DNA from: Piscinibacter sp047600445
Lineage (GTDB): Bacteria > Pseudomonadota > Gammaproteobacteria > Burkholderiales > Burkholderiaceae_C
Assembly (NCBI RefSeq): GCF_047600445.1
Contig: NZ_JASGKT010000002.1
Span: 2,914,001-2,978,000, forward strand
Length of the DNA: 64,000 nt
Reading direction: 5' to 3'
Below are positions 1 to 8,725 of the stretch, piece by piece. The translations under genes were made by a program, and so were the position numbers. Every line of letters begins with the position of its first letter. The stretch's first letter is position 1. Below the pieces are notes generated by a model, which was not told where the DNA came from, made no database searches, and saw only the letters and a list, made by a program, of their open reading frames with translations.

Positions 1-540
1 CGCCTCGATCTGCCGGCGCAGCGCCACGGTCTGCGCGCCGGCCTTCCAGCCGTGCAGGAACCTGGCCTGCGCCGCCGGCGCGCCCAGCCCGCCCACCGCC
101 TCGGTCATGAAGTCGATGCCCGGCGAGACCACCAGCCGGTCGTAGCGCAGGGTGCTGCCGTCGGCCAGCTTCACGGTCTTGGCGGCGGCGTCGATCGCGC
201 TGACTTCGCCTTGCACGACCTTGACGCCCAGCGCCTTCAGGCCGTCGTAGCCGCGCGTGACGTCGCCGATCTGCTTGTAGCCGCCGAGCACGAGGTTGGA
301 GATCGGGCAGGAGACGAAGCTGGCGTTGCGCTCGACCAGCGTCACCTCGACGTTGCCGCCCCACATCCTGAGGTAGCGCGCGGCGGTGGCGCCGCCGAAG
401 CCGCCTCCGACGACGACGACGCGGCCGATGGACGGGCCGGAGGACGAGGACGGCGCGGCGCAGCCGGCCAGCGAGAGCGCGCCGAAGGCGGCGCCGGCGC
501 CCAGCAGGCGGCGGCGCGAGAGCGTGGTGTGATCGGTCAT
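1..540 (-). CDS. fccB: Sulfide dehydrogenase flavoprotein (FccB-like), 3' end outside window
   Basis: The first 180 codons are present and the gene runs off the left edge. The product begins with a twin-arginine signal (SRRRLLGAG, residues 8-16), so export of a folded flavoprotein to the periplasm is likely. A dinucleotide-binding glycine motif (VVGGGFGGATAA, about 43-54) follows, then Cys78 in FVSCPISN, the position of the redox-active cysteine that attacks sulfide in FccB and SQR proteins. FccB oxidises sulfide and passes electrons to a c-type cytochrome, and such a cytochrome is encoded 14 nt upstream in the same direction. A GAGGAG ribosome site precedes the ATG. Assignment as FccB and not SQR rests on the Tat signal and the cytochrome partner. 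The C-terminal half is not visible. Confidence 0.85.
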   Translation of the reverse strand, partial: MTDHTTLSRRRLLGAGAAFGALSLAGCAAPSSSSGPSIGRVVVVGGGFGGATAARYLRMWGGNVEVTLVERNASFVSCPISNLVLGGYKQIGDVTRGYDGLKALGVKVVQGEVSAIDAAAKTVKLADGSTLRYDRLVVSPGIDFMTEAVGGLGAPAAQARFLHGWKAGAQTVALRRQIEA

Positions 541-554
541 GGCGTCGTTGCTCC

Positions 555-872
555 TCACTGCGCGGGCTTCTGGGCGGCGAACCACTGGGCGATCAGCTTG
601 AGCTGTTCGTCGCTGTAGCCCTTGGCGATCTGGTGCATGATGGTCGCCGGCTGCGCCCCGCTCTTGTAGTCGGCGATCTGCGCCAGGATCTTCTCGGCCG
701 ACACCCCGGCCAGCGGCTTGACTTCCTTGCCTCGCACGTTGCCGTTCGTGCCGTGGCAGTTCGCGCACGTGGCCGCTAGGTTGCGCGCAAGGGTCGGGTC
801 CTGGGCTTGGGCCAGGGCCCACGGTGAAGCCAGCGCCAGCACGGCGGCGGCCAGGGGACGGCGGACGGGCAT
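555..872 (-). CDS. Small c-type cytochrome, FccA-like electron acceptor
   Basis: 105-aa periplasmic monohaem cytochrome c. A signal peptide covers about residues 1-23. The haem motif CANCH is at 36-40, and Met79 in the IMHQIAKGYSD segment is a plausible axial ligand. Size and the CxNCHG start fit the small cytochrome subunit of flavocytochrome c. It lies directly upstream of the FccB-like gene with 14 nt between, so the two are probably co-transcribed and form the sulfide dehydrogenase heterodimer. The start at 872 was chosen over an upstream in-frame ATG at 932 because a GAGGAGA ribosome site sits just before it and a clean signal peptide follows. Confidence 0.85.
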   Translation of the reverse strand: MPVRRPLAAAVLALASPWALAQAQDPTLARNLAATCANCHGTNGNVRGKEVKPLAGVSAEKILAQIADYKSGAQPATIMHQIAKGYSDEQLKLIAQWFAAQKPAQ

Positions 873-1019
873 GGGTCGGGTCTCCTCGGTTGTCAGTGGC
901 GTTGTGAGTGGCGCGGATTGTGGGTCAATCATGGCCCGCGCGACCCTCGGGTTTATGCACTTGCGAACCGTGCTTGTGCGGATTTCAAATATCAGTCAAT
1001 GCGAATCTACTGTTGCAAC
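873..1019. promoter_or_regulatory. Divergent promoter region of the sulfur-oxidation genes
   Basis: 147-nt intergenic region between the FccA-like cytochrome (leftward) and the metallohydrolase operon (rightward). The part next to 1020 is AT-rich for this genome (about 981-1010, containing ATTTCAAAT). I could not define a convincing operator for the downstream ArsR regulator here: the best weak symmetry is GATT (981-984) against AATC (1004-1007). Confidence 0.4.
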
Positions 1020-1964
1020 ATGGCGGCCGCGATCGTGAAAACCCTTCCCGCGCTGCTGTTGGCGCTGGCGCTGCACGGCGCCGCCTGCGCGCAGGACACG
1101 CCGGTGCCCGAGCCGGTGGCGCCGGGCGCGTGGATGGTGCAGGGCCAGTCGGCGCTCGGCTCGGCGGCGAACCGCAACTTCATCTCCAACGCCGGCTTCG
1201 TGGTCACGAACGAGGGCGTGGTGGTGATCGACGCGCTCGGCTCGCCGGCGCTGGCCGAGGAGCTGATCGCGCGCATCCGCCGCATCACGCCCCAGCCGGT
1301 GACGCACGTGATCGTCACCCACTACCACGCCGACCACATCTACGGCCTGCAGGCCTTCAAGGCGGCCGGCGCGACGGTGATCGCGCAGCGCGCCGCCGGC
1401 GAGTACCTCAACTCGGAGACCGCCGCGCAGCGCCTGAAGGCGAGCCGCGAGGAGCTGTTCCCCTGGATCGACGAGAACACCCGCCTCGTGCCGGCCGACC
1501 GCTGGATCGACGGGCCGACCACGCTCACGGTCGGCGGCGTCGAGTTCCGGCTGATTCCGGTGGGCCCGGCGCACACGCCGGAAGACCTGGTGGTGCTGGT
1601 GCCCCGGCTGCGCGTGCTGTTCGCCGGCGACCTGGTGTTCCGCGGCCGCGTGCCCTTCGTCGGCCAGGCCGACAGCGGCCACTGGATCGAGGCGCTGGAC
1701 GCGCTGCTCGCCCACGACATCGACGTGGTCGTTCCCGGCCACGGCCCGGCCTCGACCAGCGCGCGCGCCGACCTGCAGCTCACGCGCGACTACCTCGCGC
1801 ACCTGCGCCGCACCATGGGCGAGGCGGCGCGTAACATGGAGCCGTTCGAGGAAGCCTACGAGAAGGCCGACTGGTCGCGCTTCGACAAGCTGCCGCTGTT
1901 CAAGGCGGCCAACCGCATCAACGCCTACAACACCTACCTGCTGATGGAGCACGAGGCGAAATGA
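1020..1964 (+). CDS. Periplasmic MBL-fold zinc hydrolase, SoxH-like
   Basis: 314-aa metallo-beta-lactamase-fold protein with a Sec signal peptide (about 1-24). The zinc motif THYHADH is at 100-106, with further ligand candidates in GPAHTPEDL, FAGDLVF and VPGHGP, so the metal site looks complete. Such exported hydrolases (SoxH or quinoprotein-relay type) sit near thiosulfate/sulfide oxidation genes, and their substrate is not established. The start at 1020 gives the signal peptide directly. An in-frame ATG at 999 is the alternative. The stop overlaps the next start as ATGA, so the redoxin gene is translationally coupled. A cytosolic persulfide dioxygenase is less likely because of the signal peptide. 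Confidence 0.8.
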   Translation: MAAAIVKTLPALLLALALHGAACAQDTPVPEPVAPGAWMVQGQSALGSAANRNFISNAGFVVTNEGVVVIDALGSPALAEELIARIRRITPQPVTHVIVTHYHADHIYGLQAFKAAGATVIAQRAAGEYLNSETAAQRLKASREELFPWIDENTRLVPADRWIDGPTTLTVGGVEFRLIPVGPAHTPEDLVVLVPRLRVLFAGDLVFRGRVPFVGQADSGHWIEALDALLAHDIDVVVPGHGPASTSARADLQLTRDYLAHLRRTMGEAARNMEPFEEAYEKADWSRFDKLPLFKAANRINAYNTYLLMEHEAK

Positions 1965-2452
1965 AGCCCACGCGACGCGAATTCCTCTGCGCGACGGCAG
2001 CGGCGGCGGCCGGCGCGCTGGCGCCCACGGCCTTCGCCGCGCCGGCCGAACCCGGCGAACCGGTGCGCTGGCCGGCGGTGGTGACGCTGCTGGACGGCAC
2101 GCGCTGGGCGCCCGCGGCCGGGCGCGCCCAGGTGGTGGTGTTCTGGTCGGTGAGCTGCCCGTTCTGCCGGCGCCACAACGCGCACGTCGACAAGCTGTAC
2201 CGCGCGGCCGCGAACGGCGGCCCGCAGGTGCTCACGGTCAGCCGCGACCGCGACGTGGCCGAGGTGCGCCGCTACATCGCCGCCAACGGCTACGCCTTTC
2301 CCGTCAGCCTCGATCACGCGCCGCTGGCCGCCGCGCTGGCGGCGCGCAACGTCATCCCGCTCACGCTGCTCGTCGACCGCCAGGGACGCCTGAAGCAGGC
2401 CTTCCCCGGCGAGATGTTCGAGGAAGACGTGATGGAACTGCTCACGCTCTGA
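1961..2452 (+). CDS. TlpA-like thioredoxin-fold protein, Tat-exported
   Basis: 163-aa protein starting with a twin-arginine signal (TRREFLCA, 4-11). A thioredoxin-type CPFC active site is at 66-69 in the FWSVSCPFC context, with a cis-Pro candidate in NVIPLTLLVD. The fold is TlpA/ResA-like, a periplasmic thiol-disulfide reductase or carrier. The start overlaps the metallohydrolase stop by four bases. In a sulfide-oxidation operon it probably handles protein-bound or low-molecular-weight sulfane sulfur, or keeps the neighbouring cytochrome's haem cysteines reduced. Both roles are inference. Confidence 0.8.
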   Translation: MKPTRREFLCATAAAAAGALAPTAFAAPAEPGEPVRWPAVVTLLDGTRWAPAAGRAQVVVFWSVSCPFCRRHNAHVDKLYRAAANGGPQVLTVSRDRDVAEVRRYIAANGYAFPVSLDHAPLAAALAARNVIPLTLLVDRQGRLKQAFPGEMFEEDVMELLTL

Positions 2453-2471
2453 CACCGCCGAGGAGCCCTGC

Positions 2472-2798
2472 ATGAAGACCTTCGCCGCCGCCCTCGCGCT
2501 GGCCGCGCCGCTCGCCGCAGCGGCGCAGGCCGGCAGCGCGTTCAAGGACGCCGATCTCGCGCTCGGCGAGAAGCTGATCGCCGAGCACCGCTGCGGCGCC
2601 TGCCACATCCGCCGCGTCGGCGGCGACGGCAACGCCATCTACCGGCCGCAGGGCCGCATCAACACGCCCGGCGCGCTGCGCGGCATGGTCGAGTACTGCA
2701 GCACCGAGCTGAACCTGAGCCTGTTCCCCGAGGAACTCGACGCGATCGCCGCGGTGCTCGACCGCGACCACTACCGCTTCGGGCCGAAGAAGCAGTAG
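2472..2798 (+). CDS. Small periplasmic c-type cytochrome
   Basis: 108 aa with a signal peptide (1-20) and one haem site CGACH at 41-45. The rest is short. Met76 in RGMVEYC could be the axial ligand. It lies 19 nt after the redoxin gene, preceded by GAGGAG. It is not closely similar in sequence to the FccA-like cytochrome at 555-872, so it probably serves a different step, for example accepting electrons from the redoxin or metallohydrolase reaction. No family finer than small class I cytochrome can be given by eye. Confidence 0.8.
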   Translation: MKTFAAALALAAPLAAAAQAGSAFKDADLALGEKLIAEHRCGACHIRRVGGDGNAIYRPQGRINTPGALRGMVEYCSTELNLSLFPEELDAIAAVLDRDHYRFGPKKQ

Positions 2799-2799
2799 C

Positions 2800-2822
2800 C
2801 CGCGAGTTGGCTAGACTCGCGG
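2800..2822. promoter_or_regulatory. Inverted repeat over the -10 of arsR (candidate operator)
   Basis: Perfect 8-bp arms CCGCGAGT (2800-2807) and ACTCGCGG (2815-2822) around a 7-nt spacer. The motif TAGACT (2812-2817), a good -10 hexamer, lies inside the repeat and ends 6 nt before the arsR ATG, so the transcript may be leaderless. A repressor bound here would cover the promoter. This suggests autoregulation by the ArsR protein, but the site is not AT-rich like known BigR boxes. Confidence 0.45.
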
Positions 2823-2823
2823 C

Positions 2824-3201
2824 ATGAGCGATGCCGCCGCCCCCGCCGGCAACAAGGAAGAGGCCGACGAAGTGTTCGAATCGGCCGCCGAGCTGTTCGC
2901 GCTGCTGTCCACGCCGATCCGCCTGAAGCTGCTGTCGGCGCTGTGCGGCGGCGAGCGCAACGTCTCCGAGTTGCTGGCGCAGATCGACACCACCCAGCCC
3001 AACCTCTCGCAGCACCTGGGCACGCTGTACCGCGCGCAGATCCTCGGCCGCCGCCGCGAGGGCACGCAGATCTACTACCGCATCGCCAACCAGCGTGCGG
3101 TGACGCTGTGCCGCGCGGTATGCACGCAGATCGCGCTGGAGATGGACGGCACGGCCGAGGTGCCCGAGGAAGAGCGGCTGCTGCCGACGCGCAGGCCGTG
3201 A
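2824..3201 (+). CDS. ArsR-family regulator with SqrR/BigR-type cysteines
   Basis: 125-aa winged-helix repressor. The recognition helix region is TTQPNLSQHLGTLYR (about 56-70) and the wing RRREGTQIYYR (76-86). Cys41 lies in the helix before ERNVSEL, and Cys96 and Cys100 lie in the C-terminal helix. A Cys pair bridging these helices is how SqrR, BigR and YgaV sense sulfane sulfur by forming di- or tetrasulfide bonds. Position and context (FccAB, SoxH-like, redoxin) make a persulfide sensor much likelier than an arsenite or zinc sensor. It probably controls this operon and the divergent fcc genes. Confidence 0.75.
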   Translation: MSDAAAPAGNKEEADEVFESAAELFALLSTPIRLKLLSALCGGERNVSELLAQIDTTQPNLSQHLGTLYRAQILGRRREGTQIYYRIANQRAVTLCRAVCTQIALEMDGTAEVPEEERLLPTRRP

Positions 3202-3202
3202 G

Positions 3203-3499
3203 ATGAGAGCCGCCGCTTGCCTCGCGCTGGCGCTGGCCGCGGCGCTGCCGGCGCACGGCGCCGGCCCCGAGCAGGTGGTGGGCGGCATCGATGCGGTGCT
3301 GTTCGTCTGCACGCCGCTGGACGCCAAGAGCGTGCGGCCGGGCCAGGAGCTGCTGCAGCGCGCGGTCGAGCGGCACAAGCTCGACCTCGCGGCGATCCGC
3401 AAGAGCGAACCCTACCGCGCGGCCTACAACGCCGAGGTCAACCGCCTGCTCGGGCTGCCGCCGCGCGAGCGGCTGGCGGCGTGCCAGAGCGCCTGGTGA
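3203..3499 (+). CDS. Small secreted protein, function unknown
   Basis: 98 aa with a clear signal peptide (1-20, ending AHGA) and two cysteines (Cys36 and Cys95) that could form a disulfide. The mature part is mostly helical and charged (QELLQRAVERHKLDL, RLLGLPPRERLAACQ). It starts one base after the ArsR stop and is therefore in the same operon. I do not recognise the family. It may be a periplasmic partner of the metallohydrolase or cytochrome. Confidence 0.6.
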   Translation: MRAAACLALALAAALPAHGAGPEQVVGGIDAVLFVCTPLDAKSVRPGQELLQRAVERHKLDLAAIRKSEPYRAAYNAEVNRLLGLPPRERLAACQSAW

Positions 3500-3557
3500 T
3501 CCCCGGCACCCGAAGCACGGGATTGCCGCCACGGCCCCGGCGCCGCACGATCGCCGC

Positions 3558-3704
3558 ATGCCCTCCGCTCCCGACTCCGAGCCGCACGAGCCCTCCGGCG
3601 CCGACGCGCAGGTGCTGCGCTGGTACGAGTTGCTGCAACGGCTGCAGGCGCTCAACGCCCGGCTCGAATACCTCAAGCTGATGATGAAGCTGGGCGTGCG
3701 CTGA
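3558..3704 (+). CDS. 48-aa coiled-coil-like small protein
   Basis: Short ORF whose second half (VLRWYELLQRLQALNARLEY) has regular heptad-like leucines and would form an amphipathic helix. The N-terminal part is acidic and Pro/Ser-rich. No clear ribosome site is seen. The codon choice is like that of neighbouring genes, with G or C at third positions. It could be a small helical adaptor. Reality of the gene is uncertain. Confidence 0.4.
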   Translation: MPSAPDSEPHEPSGADAQVLRWYELLQRLQALNARLEYLKLMMKLGVR

Positions 3705-3730
3705 CGGATTGACGCCCCCAGTCGCCACGC

Positions 3731-3774
3731 TCCTGCCCCCAAGGGGCGCCGCCCGGCTTGGGAACGGCCCGGCG
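3731..3774. repeat. REP-like dispersed element, copy 1
   Basis: Noncoding stretch with a CCCCC(A)AGGGG core at 3736-3745 followed by GCCCGGCTTGGGAACGGCCC (3751-3770). A related copy lies at 59770-59809, between the two E1 genes of the dehydrogenase. Shared order of a C-run/G-run core and a GGCTTGGGAnCGGCCCGGCG block suggests one dispersed repeat family. Confidence 0.5.
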
Positions 3775-3791
3775 CCGGGCCTCGCTCCCGC

Positions 3792-4727
3792 TCAGACGCC
3801 GGTCAGCACGCGCAGGTGCGCGGCCACGCTGCGCGCCAGCGCGCTGAGGTTGTAGCCGCCTTCCAGGCACGAGACGATGCGGCCCCTGGCGTGGCGGTCG
3901 GCCACGTCCTTGATGCGCATCGTGATCCACTCGTAGTCGGCCTCCACCAGCCCGAGCTGGCCGAGGTCGTCCTCGCGGTGCGCGTCGAAGCCGGCCGAGA
4001 CGAACACCATCTGCGGGCGGAACTCGTCGAGCGCGGGCATCCAGTTGGCCTCGATCAGCTCGCGCAGCTCGCCGCCGCGCGTGTACGGCGGGATCGGCAG
4101 GTTGCGCATGTTGGTGGCCTTGGGCACCGCGCCGCTGTACGGGTACAGCGGGTGCTGGAAGAAGCTGACCATCAGCACGCGCTCGTCGCCGGCGAGGATG
4201 TCCTCGGTGCCGTTGCCGTGGTGCACGTCGAAGTCGATCACCGCGACGCGCTCCAGCCCGCGCACGTCGAGCGCGTGGCGCACCGCGACGGCGACGTTGT
4301 TGAAGAAGCAGAAGCCCATCGCCTCGTCGCGCATCGCGTGGTGGCCTGGCGGCCGCACCGCGCAGAAGGCGTTCTCGGCCTTGCCGTCGAGCACCAGGTC
4401 CGTCGCGGCCACCGCGGCGCCGGCCGAGCGCAGCGCGGCCTTCCAGGTGCCGGGGTTGGCGGCGGTGTCGGGGTCCAGCGCCCTCGATTCGCCGCTGGCC
4501 TCGATCTGCTGCAGCAGGTCGCGCAGTTCGGCGACGTAGTGGTGGGTGTGCGCCAGCTCGACGTCCTTCAGGTCGACCAGCGGCGCCTCGTGGCGCGTCA
4601 GCGCGATGTCCAGGCCGGTGGCGATCAGGTGGTCCTCGATCGCGTCGAGCCGCTGCGGGCACTCCGGGTGGCCCTGGCCCATGTCGTGGCGGCGGCAGTC
4701 GGCATGCGTGAAGAACGCTGTGCTCAT
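3792..4727 (-). CDS. Histone deacetylase-family (class II) deacetylase
   Basis: 311-aa zinc hydrolase of the HDAC/acetylpolyamine amidohydrolase superfamily. Visible signatures are the paired active-site histidines in RPPGHH (125-130), the metal motif DFDVHHGNG (165-173), with Asp167 and His169 as ligands, and the third ligand Asp in SAGFDAHRED near 253-261. All catalytic positions are present. Such bacterial enzymes deacetylate lysines, polyamines or other N-acetyl compounds. The natural substrate cannot be predicted. It stands alone, divergent from moxR with 34 nt between. A GAGAGA sequence upstream of the start may serve as ribosome site. Confidence 0.85.
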   Translation of the reverse strand: MSTAFFTHADCRRHDMGQGHPECPQRLDAIEDHLIATGLDIALTRHEAPLVDLKDVELAHTHHYVAELRDLLQQIEASGESRALDPDTAANPGTWKAALRSAGAAVAATDLVLDGKAENAFCAVRPPGHHAMRDEAMGFCFFNNVAVAVRHALDVRGLERVAVIDFDVHHGNGTEDILAGDERVLMVSFFQHPLYPYSGAVPKATNMRNLPIPPYTRGGELRELIEANWMPALDEFRPQMVFVSAGFDAHREDDLGQLGLVEADYEWITMRIKDVADRHARGRIVSCLEGGYNLSALARSVAAHLRVLTGV

Positions 4728-4761
4728 GCGGTGCTCGTCTCTCTTCGGTTATGGTTTGGTC

Positions 4762-5684
<923 letters not shown>

Positions 5685-5688
<4 letters not shown>

Positions 5689-6674
5689 CGGCCATCGCCG
5701 CCGAGGCACCGCCACCCGGGCTCCGCGCGCGATTTCGCCACTGGTGGCAGTCGCGCCTGCCCGCCAGCGACACGCTGGTGCTCGGCCAGCGCAACGTCTA
5801 CATCCTGCCGACGCCCGCCGGGCTGATGTTCGCGGCCACGCTCGTGGTGCTGCTGCTCGCCTCGATCAACTACCAGCTCAACCTCGGCTACGTGCTGACC
5901 TTCCTGCTGGCCGGCAGCGGCGTGGTGTCGATGCACGTCACGCACGCCACGCTGCGCGGCCTGACGCTGCGGCTGCGCGCGCCGGCGCCGGTGTTCGCCG
6001 GCGAGCCGGCGCTGCTCGACGTGGTGCTCGCCAGCCCCGACCGCGCGCGCTTCGGCATCGGGCTGAAGCTGCACGACGCCCCCGCCGCCACGCTCGGCTG
6101 GGTCGACGTGCCGGCGCAGGGCCAGGCGAGCGCGCAGTCGAGCTTCGTGCCCGCCGCGCGCGGGCTGCACGCGCTGCCGGCGCTGAGCGTCGAGACGCGC
6201 TTTCCGCTCGGGCTGTTCCGCGCCTGGGCGATCTGGCGCCCGGCCGCGCAACTGCTGGTCTACCCGGCGCCCGAGCGCCCGGCCGCGCCGCTGCCGCCGG
6301 CGCGCGCCGTCGCCGCGGGCACGGCGCGCGCGCGTGCCGCCGACGGCGGCGAGGTCGAGGGCGTGCGCGCCTACCGGCGCGGCGACCCGCTCAACCGCGT
6401 CTACTGGAAGAAGGCCGCCAAGGCAATGGCCAGCGGCGGCGAACTGGCCAGCCGCGACACCGCCGGCGCGGTGCAGCAGCAGCTCTGGCTCGACTGGCAG
6501 GGCTGCGCCGCGCTGGCGCCGGAGCAGCGCCTGGCGCGCCTGGCGGCCTGGGTGCTGGCGGCGCAGCGCGCCGGCGCCGAGTACGGCCTGGGCCTGCCCG
6601 GCGCGCGCATCGAGGCCGGCCAGGGCGAGGCGCAGCGGCGCCGCTGCCTGGAGGCCCTGGCGCTGTGGCGCTGA
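5685..6674 (+). CDS. DUF58 membrane protein of the moxR operon
   Basis: 329 aa with two adjacent membrane segments near 40-80 (LMFAATLVVLLLASI and VLTFLLAGSGVVSMHV), followed by a soluble part. It contains the DUF58 signature VEGVRAYRRGDPLNRVYWK near 225-245. DUF58 proteins have a VWA-like partner role for MoxR. GTG start at 5685 overlaps the moxR stop by four bases. The downstream gene overlaps its end. Function in envelope maintenance is inferred from family context. Confidence 0.8.
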
Positions 6675-8725
6675 CCAGCGCGCTGAGCGGCCCCGGCTGG
6701 CGCCTGCCACGCTGGCCCGGCTGGTCGCGCCTGCCGCGCGAGGGGCGCGACACGCTGTTCCTGCTCGGCGTGATCGCCTGGACGGTGCTGCCGCACGTCG
6801 AGCACCTGCCCGCCTGGTGCACCGCGCTGACCGCGCTGGTGCTGGCCTGGCGCGCCGCGCTGGCCGTCGGCAACGGGCCGCTGCCGGGGCGCTGGCTGCT
6901 GGTGGCGGTGCTGGCGGTGGCCGCGGCGCTGACCTTCATGAGCTTCCGCACCCTGCTCGGCAAGGAGCCGGGCGTGACCATGGCCGTGGTGCTGATGGCG
7001 CTGAAGACGCTCGAACTGCGCGCGCGCCGCGACGCCTTCGTCGTCTTCTTCCTCGGCTTCTTCCTGGTGCTGACGCACTTCCTTTACTCGCAGTCGCTGC
7101 CGGTGGCCGCGGCGATGCTGGTGTCGGTGTGGGGGCTGCTGACCGCGCTGGTGCTGGCGCACATGCCGGTCGGCCAGCCGAGCCTGAAGCAGGCCGGCCG
7201 GCTGGCGGCGCGCACTGCCGCTTTCGGCATGCCGATCATGCTGCTGCTGTTCCTGCTGTTCCCGCGCATCGGGCCGCTGTGGGGCGTGCCCAAGGACGGG
7301 CTCTCGGTCACCGGCCTGTCGGACCGGCTGCGCCTCGGCCAAGTGGCCGAGGTGGCGTCGGACGACCGCATCGCGCTGCGCCTGCGCTTCGAGGGCGAGG
7401 TGCCGCGGCCCGAGACACTGTACTTCCGCGGCCCGGTGCTCGCCAGCTTCGACGGCACCGAGTGGCGGCCGCTGCTGCCCAGCGTGCCGCCGCGCCTGCA
7501 ACCGCAGGCCGAGCTGCGCACCAGCGGCGCGCCGGTGCGCTACGAGATGACGATCGAGCCGCTGCGCCTGCCGGTGCTGCCCCTGCTCGAAGCGAGCCCG
7601 GCCGCGCCGCAGATCGAGGGCTGGCGCGTGCGCGGCACCGAAGACCTGCAATGGCTCACCGACCGGCCGCTGATCGAGCGGCTGCGCTTGCAGGCCGAGG
7701 CGCACGTGCGCTTCGAGCACGGCCCGCGCGAGGCGGTGCCCGGCCTGCGCGACTACCTGCGCCTGCCGCCCGGCTTCAACCCGCGCACGCTCGAATGGGC
7801 CGAATCGCTCAAGCGCGAGCCCGGCCTGGCCGATGCCGGCGCGGCCGAGCTGGCGCGGCGCGTGATGCGCCACATCCGCGAGGGCGGCTACACCTACACG
7901 CTGGCGCCGGGCGAGTACGGCCGCGACGCGATCGACGAGTTCTGGCTCGACCGCAAGGAGGGCTTCTGCGAGCACTTCGCCGCCGCCTTCGTCGTCGTGA
8001 TGCGCGCGGCGGGCGTGCCGGCGCGCATCGTCACCGGCTACCAGGGCGCCGAACCGCTGCCGCTGGACGGCTACACCGTGGTGCGCCAGAGCGCGGCGCA
8101 CGCCTGGGCCGAATACTGGCAGGCCGGCAGCGGCTGGATGCGCGCCGACCCGACCGCCGCGGTGGCACCCGACCGCATCCAGCGCAGCGCGCGGCTGGCG
8201 CCGCCGCCGGGGCTGGTGGCCGGCGCGATCGACGCCGTCAACCCGCAACTGATGCGCCGCCTGCGCGACGGCTGGGAGACGCTGAACAACCGCTGGAACC
8301 AGTGGGTGCTGAACTACTCGCGCGGCCAGCAGTTCGATTTGCTGAAAGACCTGGGCGTCGAGTCGCCCGACTGGCAGACGCTGGCCAAGCTGCTGGTCAT
8401 CGCCCTGAGCACGCTGGCGCTGATCGGCGCCGCCTGGGCCTGGTGGGACCGCCACCGCATCGACCCCTGGACGCGCCAGCGCGAGGCGCTGCAGCGCGTG
8501 CTGCGCCGCGTCGGCGTCGAGGCCGACGCGCACGACGCGCCGGCCACGCTGGCGCGGCGCGTGCGCGCGCGCCACGGCGCGGCCGGCGAGGCGCTGGCCG
8601 CGCTGATCGAGCGGCTGCAGGCGCAGCGCTACGGCCGCGACGCGCGGCGCGCGCCCGATGCCGCATTGACCCGTTCCTTCGCCGCCGCCGCGCAAGGCCT
8701 GGCGGCGCACGCCCCCGCCCGATGA
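6665..8725 (+). CDS. tgpA: DUF3488 and transglutaminase-like membrane protease (TgpA-like)
   Basis: 686 aa. The first part has about six membrane segments (DUF3488), followed by a periplasmic transglutaminase-core domain and one last membrane helix (LLVIALSTLALIGAAWAWW). The catalytic triad is visible: Cys in EGFCEHFAAAF, His in SAAHAWAEYW and Asp in RADPTAAV. TgpA is a periplasmic-facing membrane protein important for Pseudomonas envelope viability. The GTG start overlaps the DUF58 stop. ATG of the transglycosylase overlaps the end (ATGA), tying cell-wall processing to this operon. Confidence 0.85.
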   Translation: MALTSALSGPGWRLPRWPGWSRLPREGRDTLFLLGVIAWTVLPHVEHLPAWCTALTALVLAWRAALAVGNGPLPGRWLLVAVLAVAAALTFMSFRTLLGKEPGVTMAVVLMALKTLELRARRDAFVVFFLGFFLVLTHFLYSQSLPVAAAMLVSVWGLLTALVLAHMPVGQPSLKQAGRLAARTAAFGMPIMLLLFLLFPRIGPLWGVPKDGLSVTGLSDRLRLGQVAEVASDDRIALRLRFEGEVPRPETLYFRGPVLASFDGTEWRPLLPSVPPRLQPQAELRTSGAPVRYEMTIEPLRLPVLPLLEASPAAPQIEGWRVRGTEDLQWLTDRPLIERLRLQAEAHVRFEHGPREAVPGLRDYLRLPPGFNPRTLEWAESLKREPGLADAGAAELARRVMRHIREGGYTYTLAPGEYGRDAIDEFWLDRKEGFCEHFAAAFVVVMRAAGVPARIVTGYQGAEPLPLDGYTVVRQSAAHAWAEYWQAGSGWMRADPTAAVAPDRIQRSARLAPPPGLVAGAIDAVNPQLMRRLRDGWETLNNRWNQWVLNYSRGQQFDLLKDLGVESPDWQTLAKLLVIALSTLALIGAAWAWWDRHRIDPWTRQREALQRVLRRVGVEADAHDAPATLARRVRARHGAAGEALAALIERLQAQRYGRDARRAPDAALTRSFAAAAQGLAAHAPAR

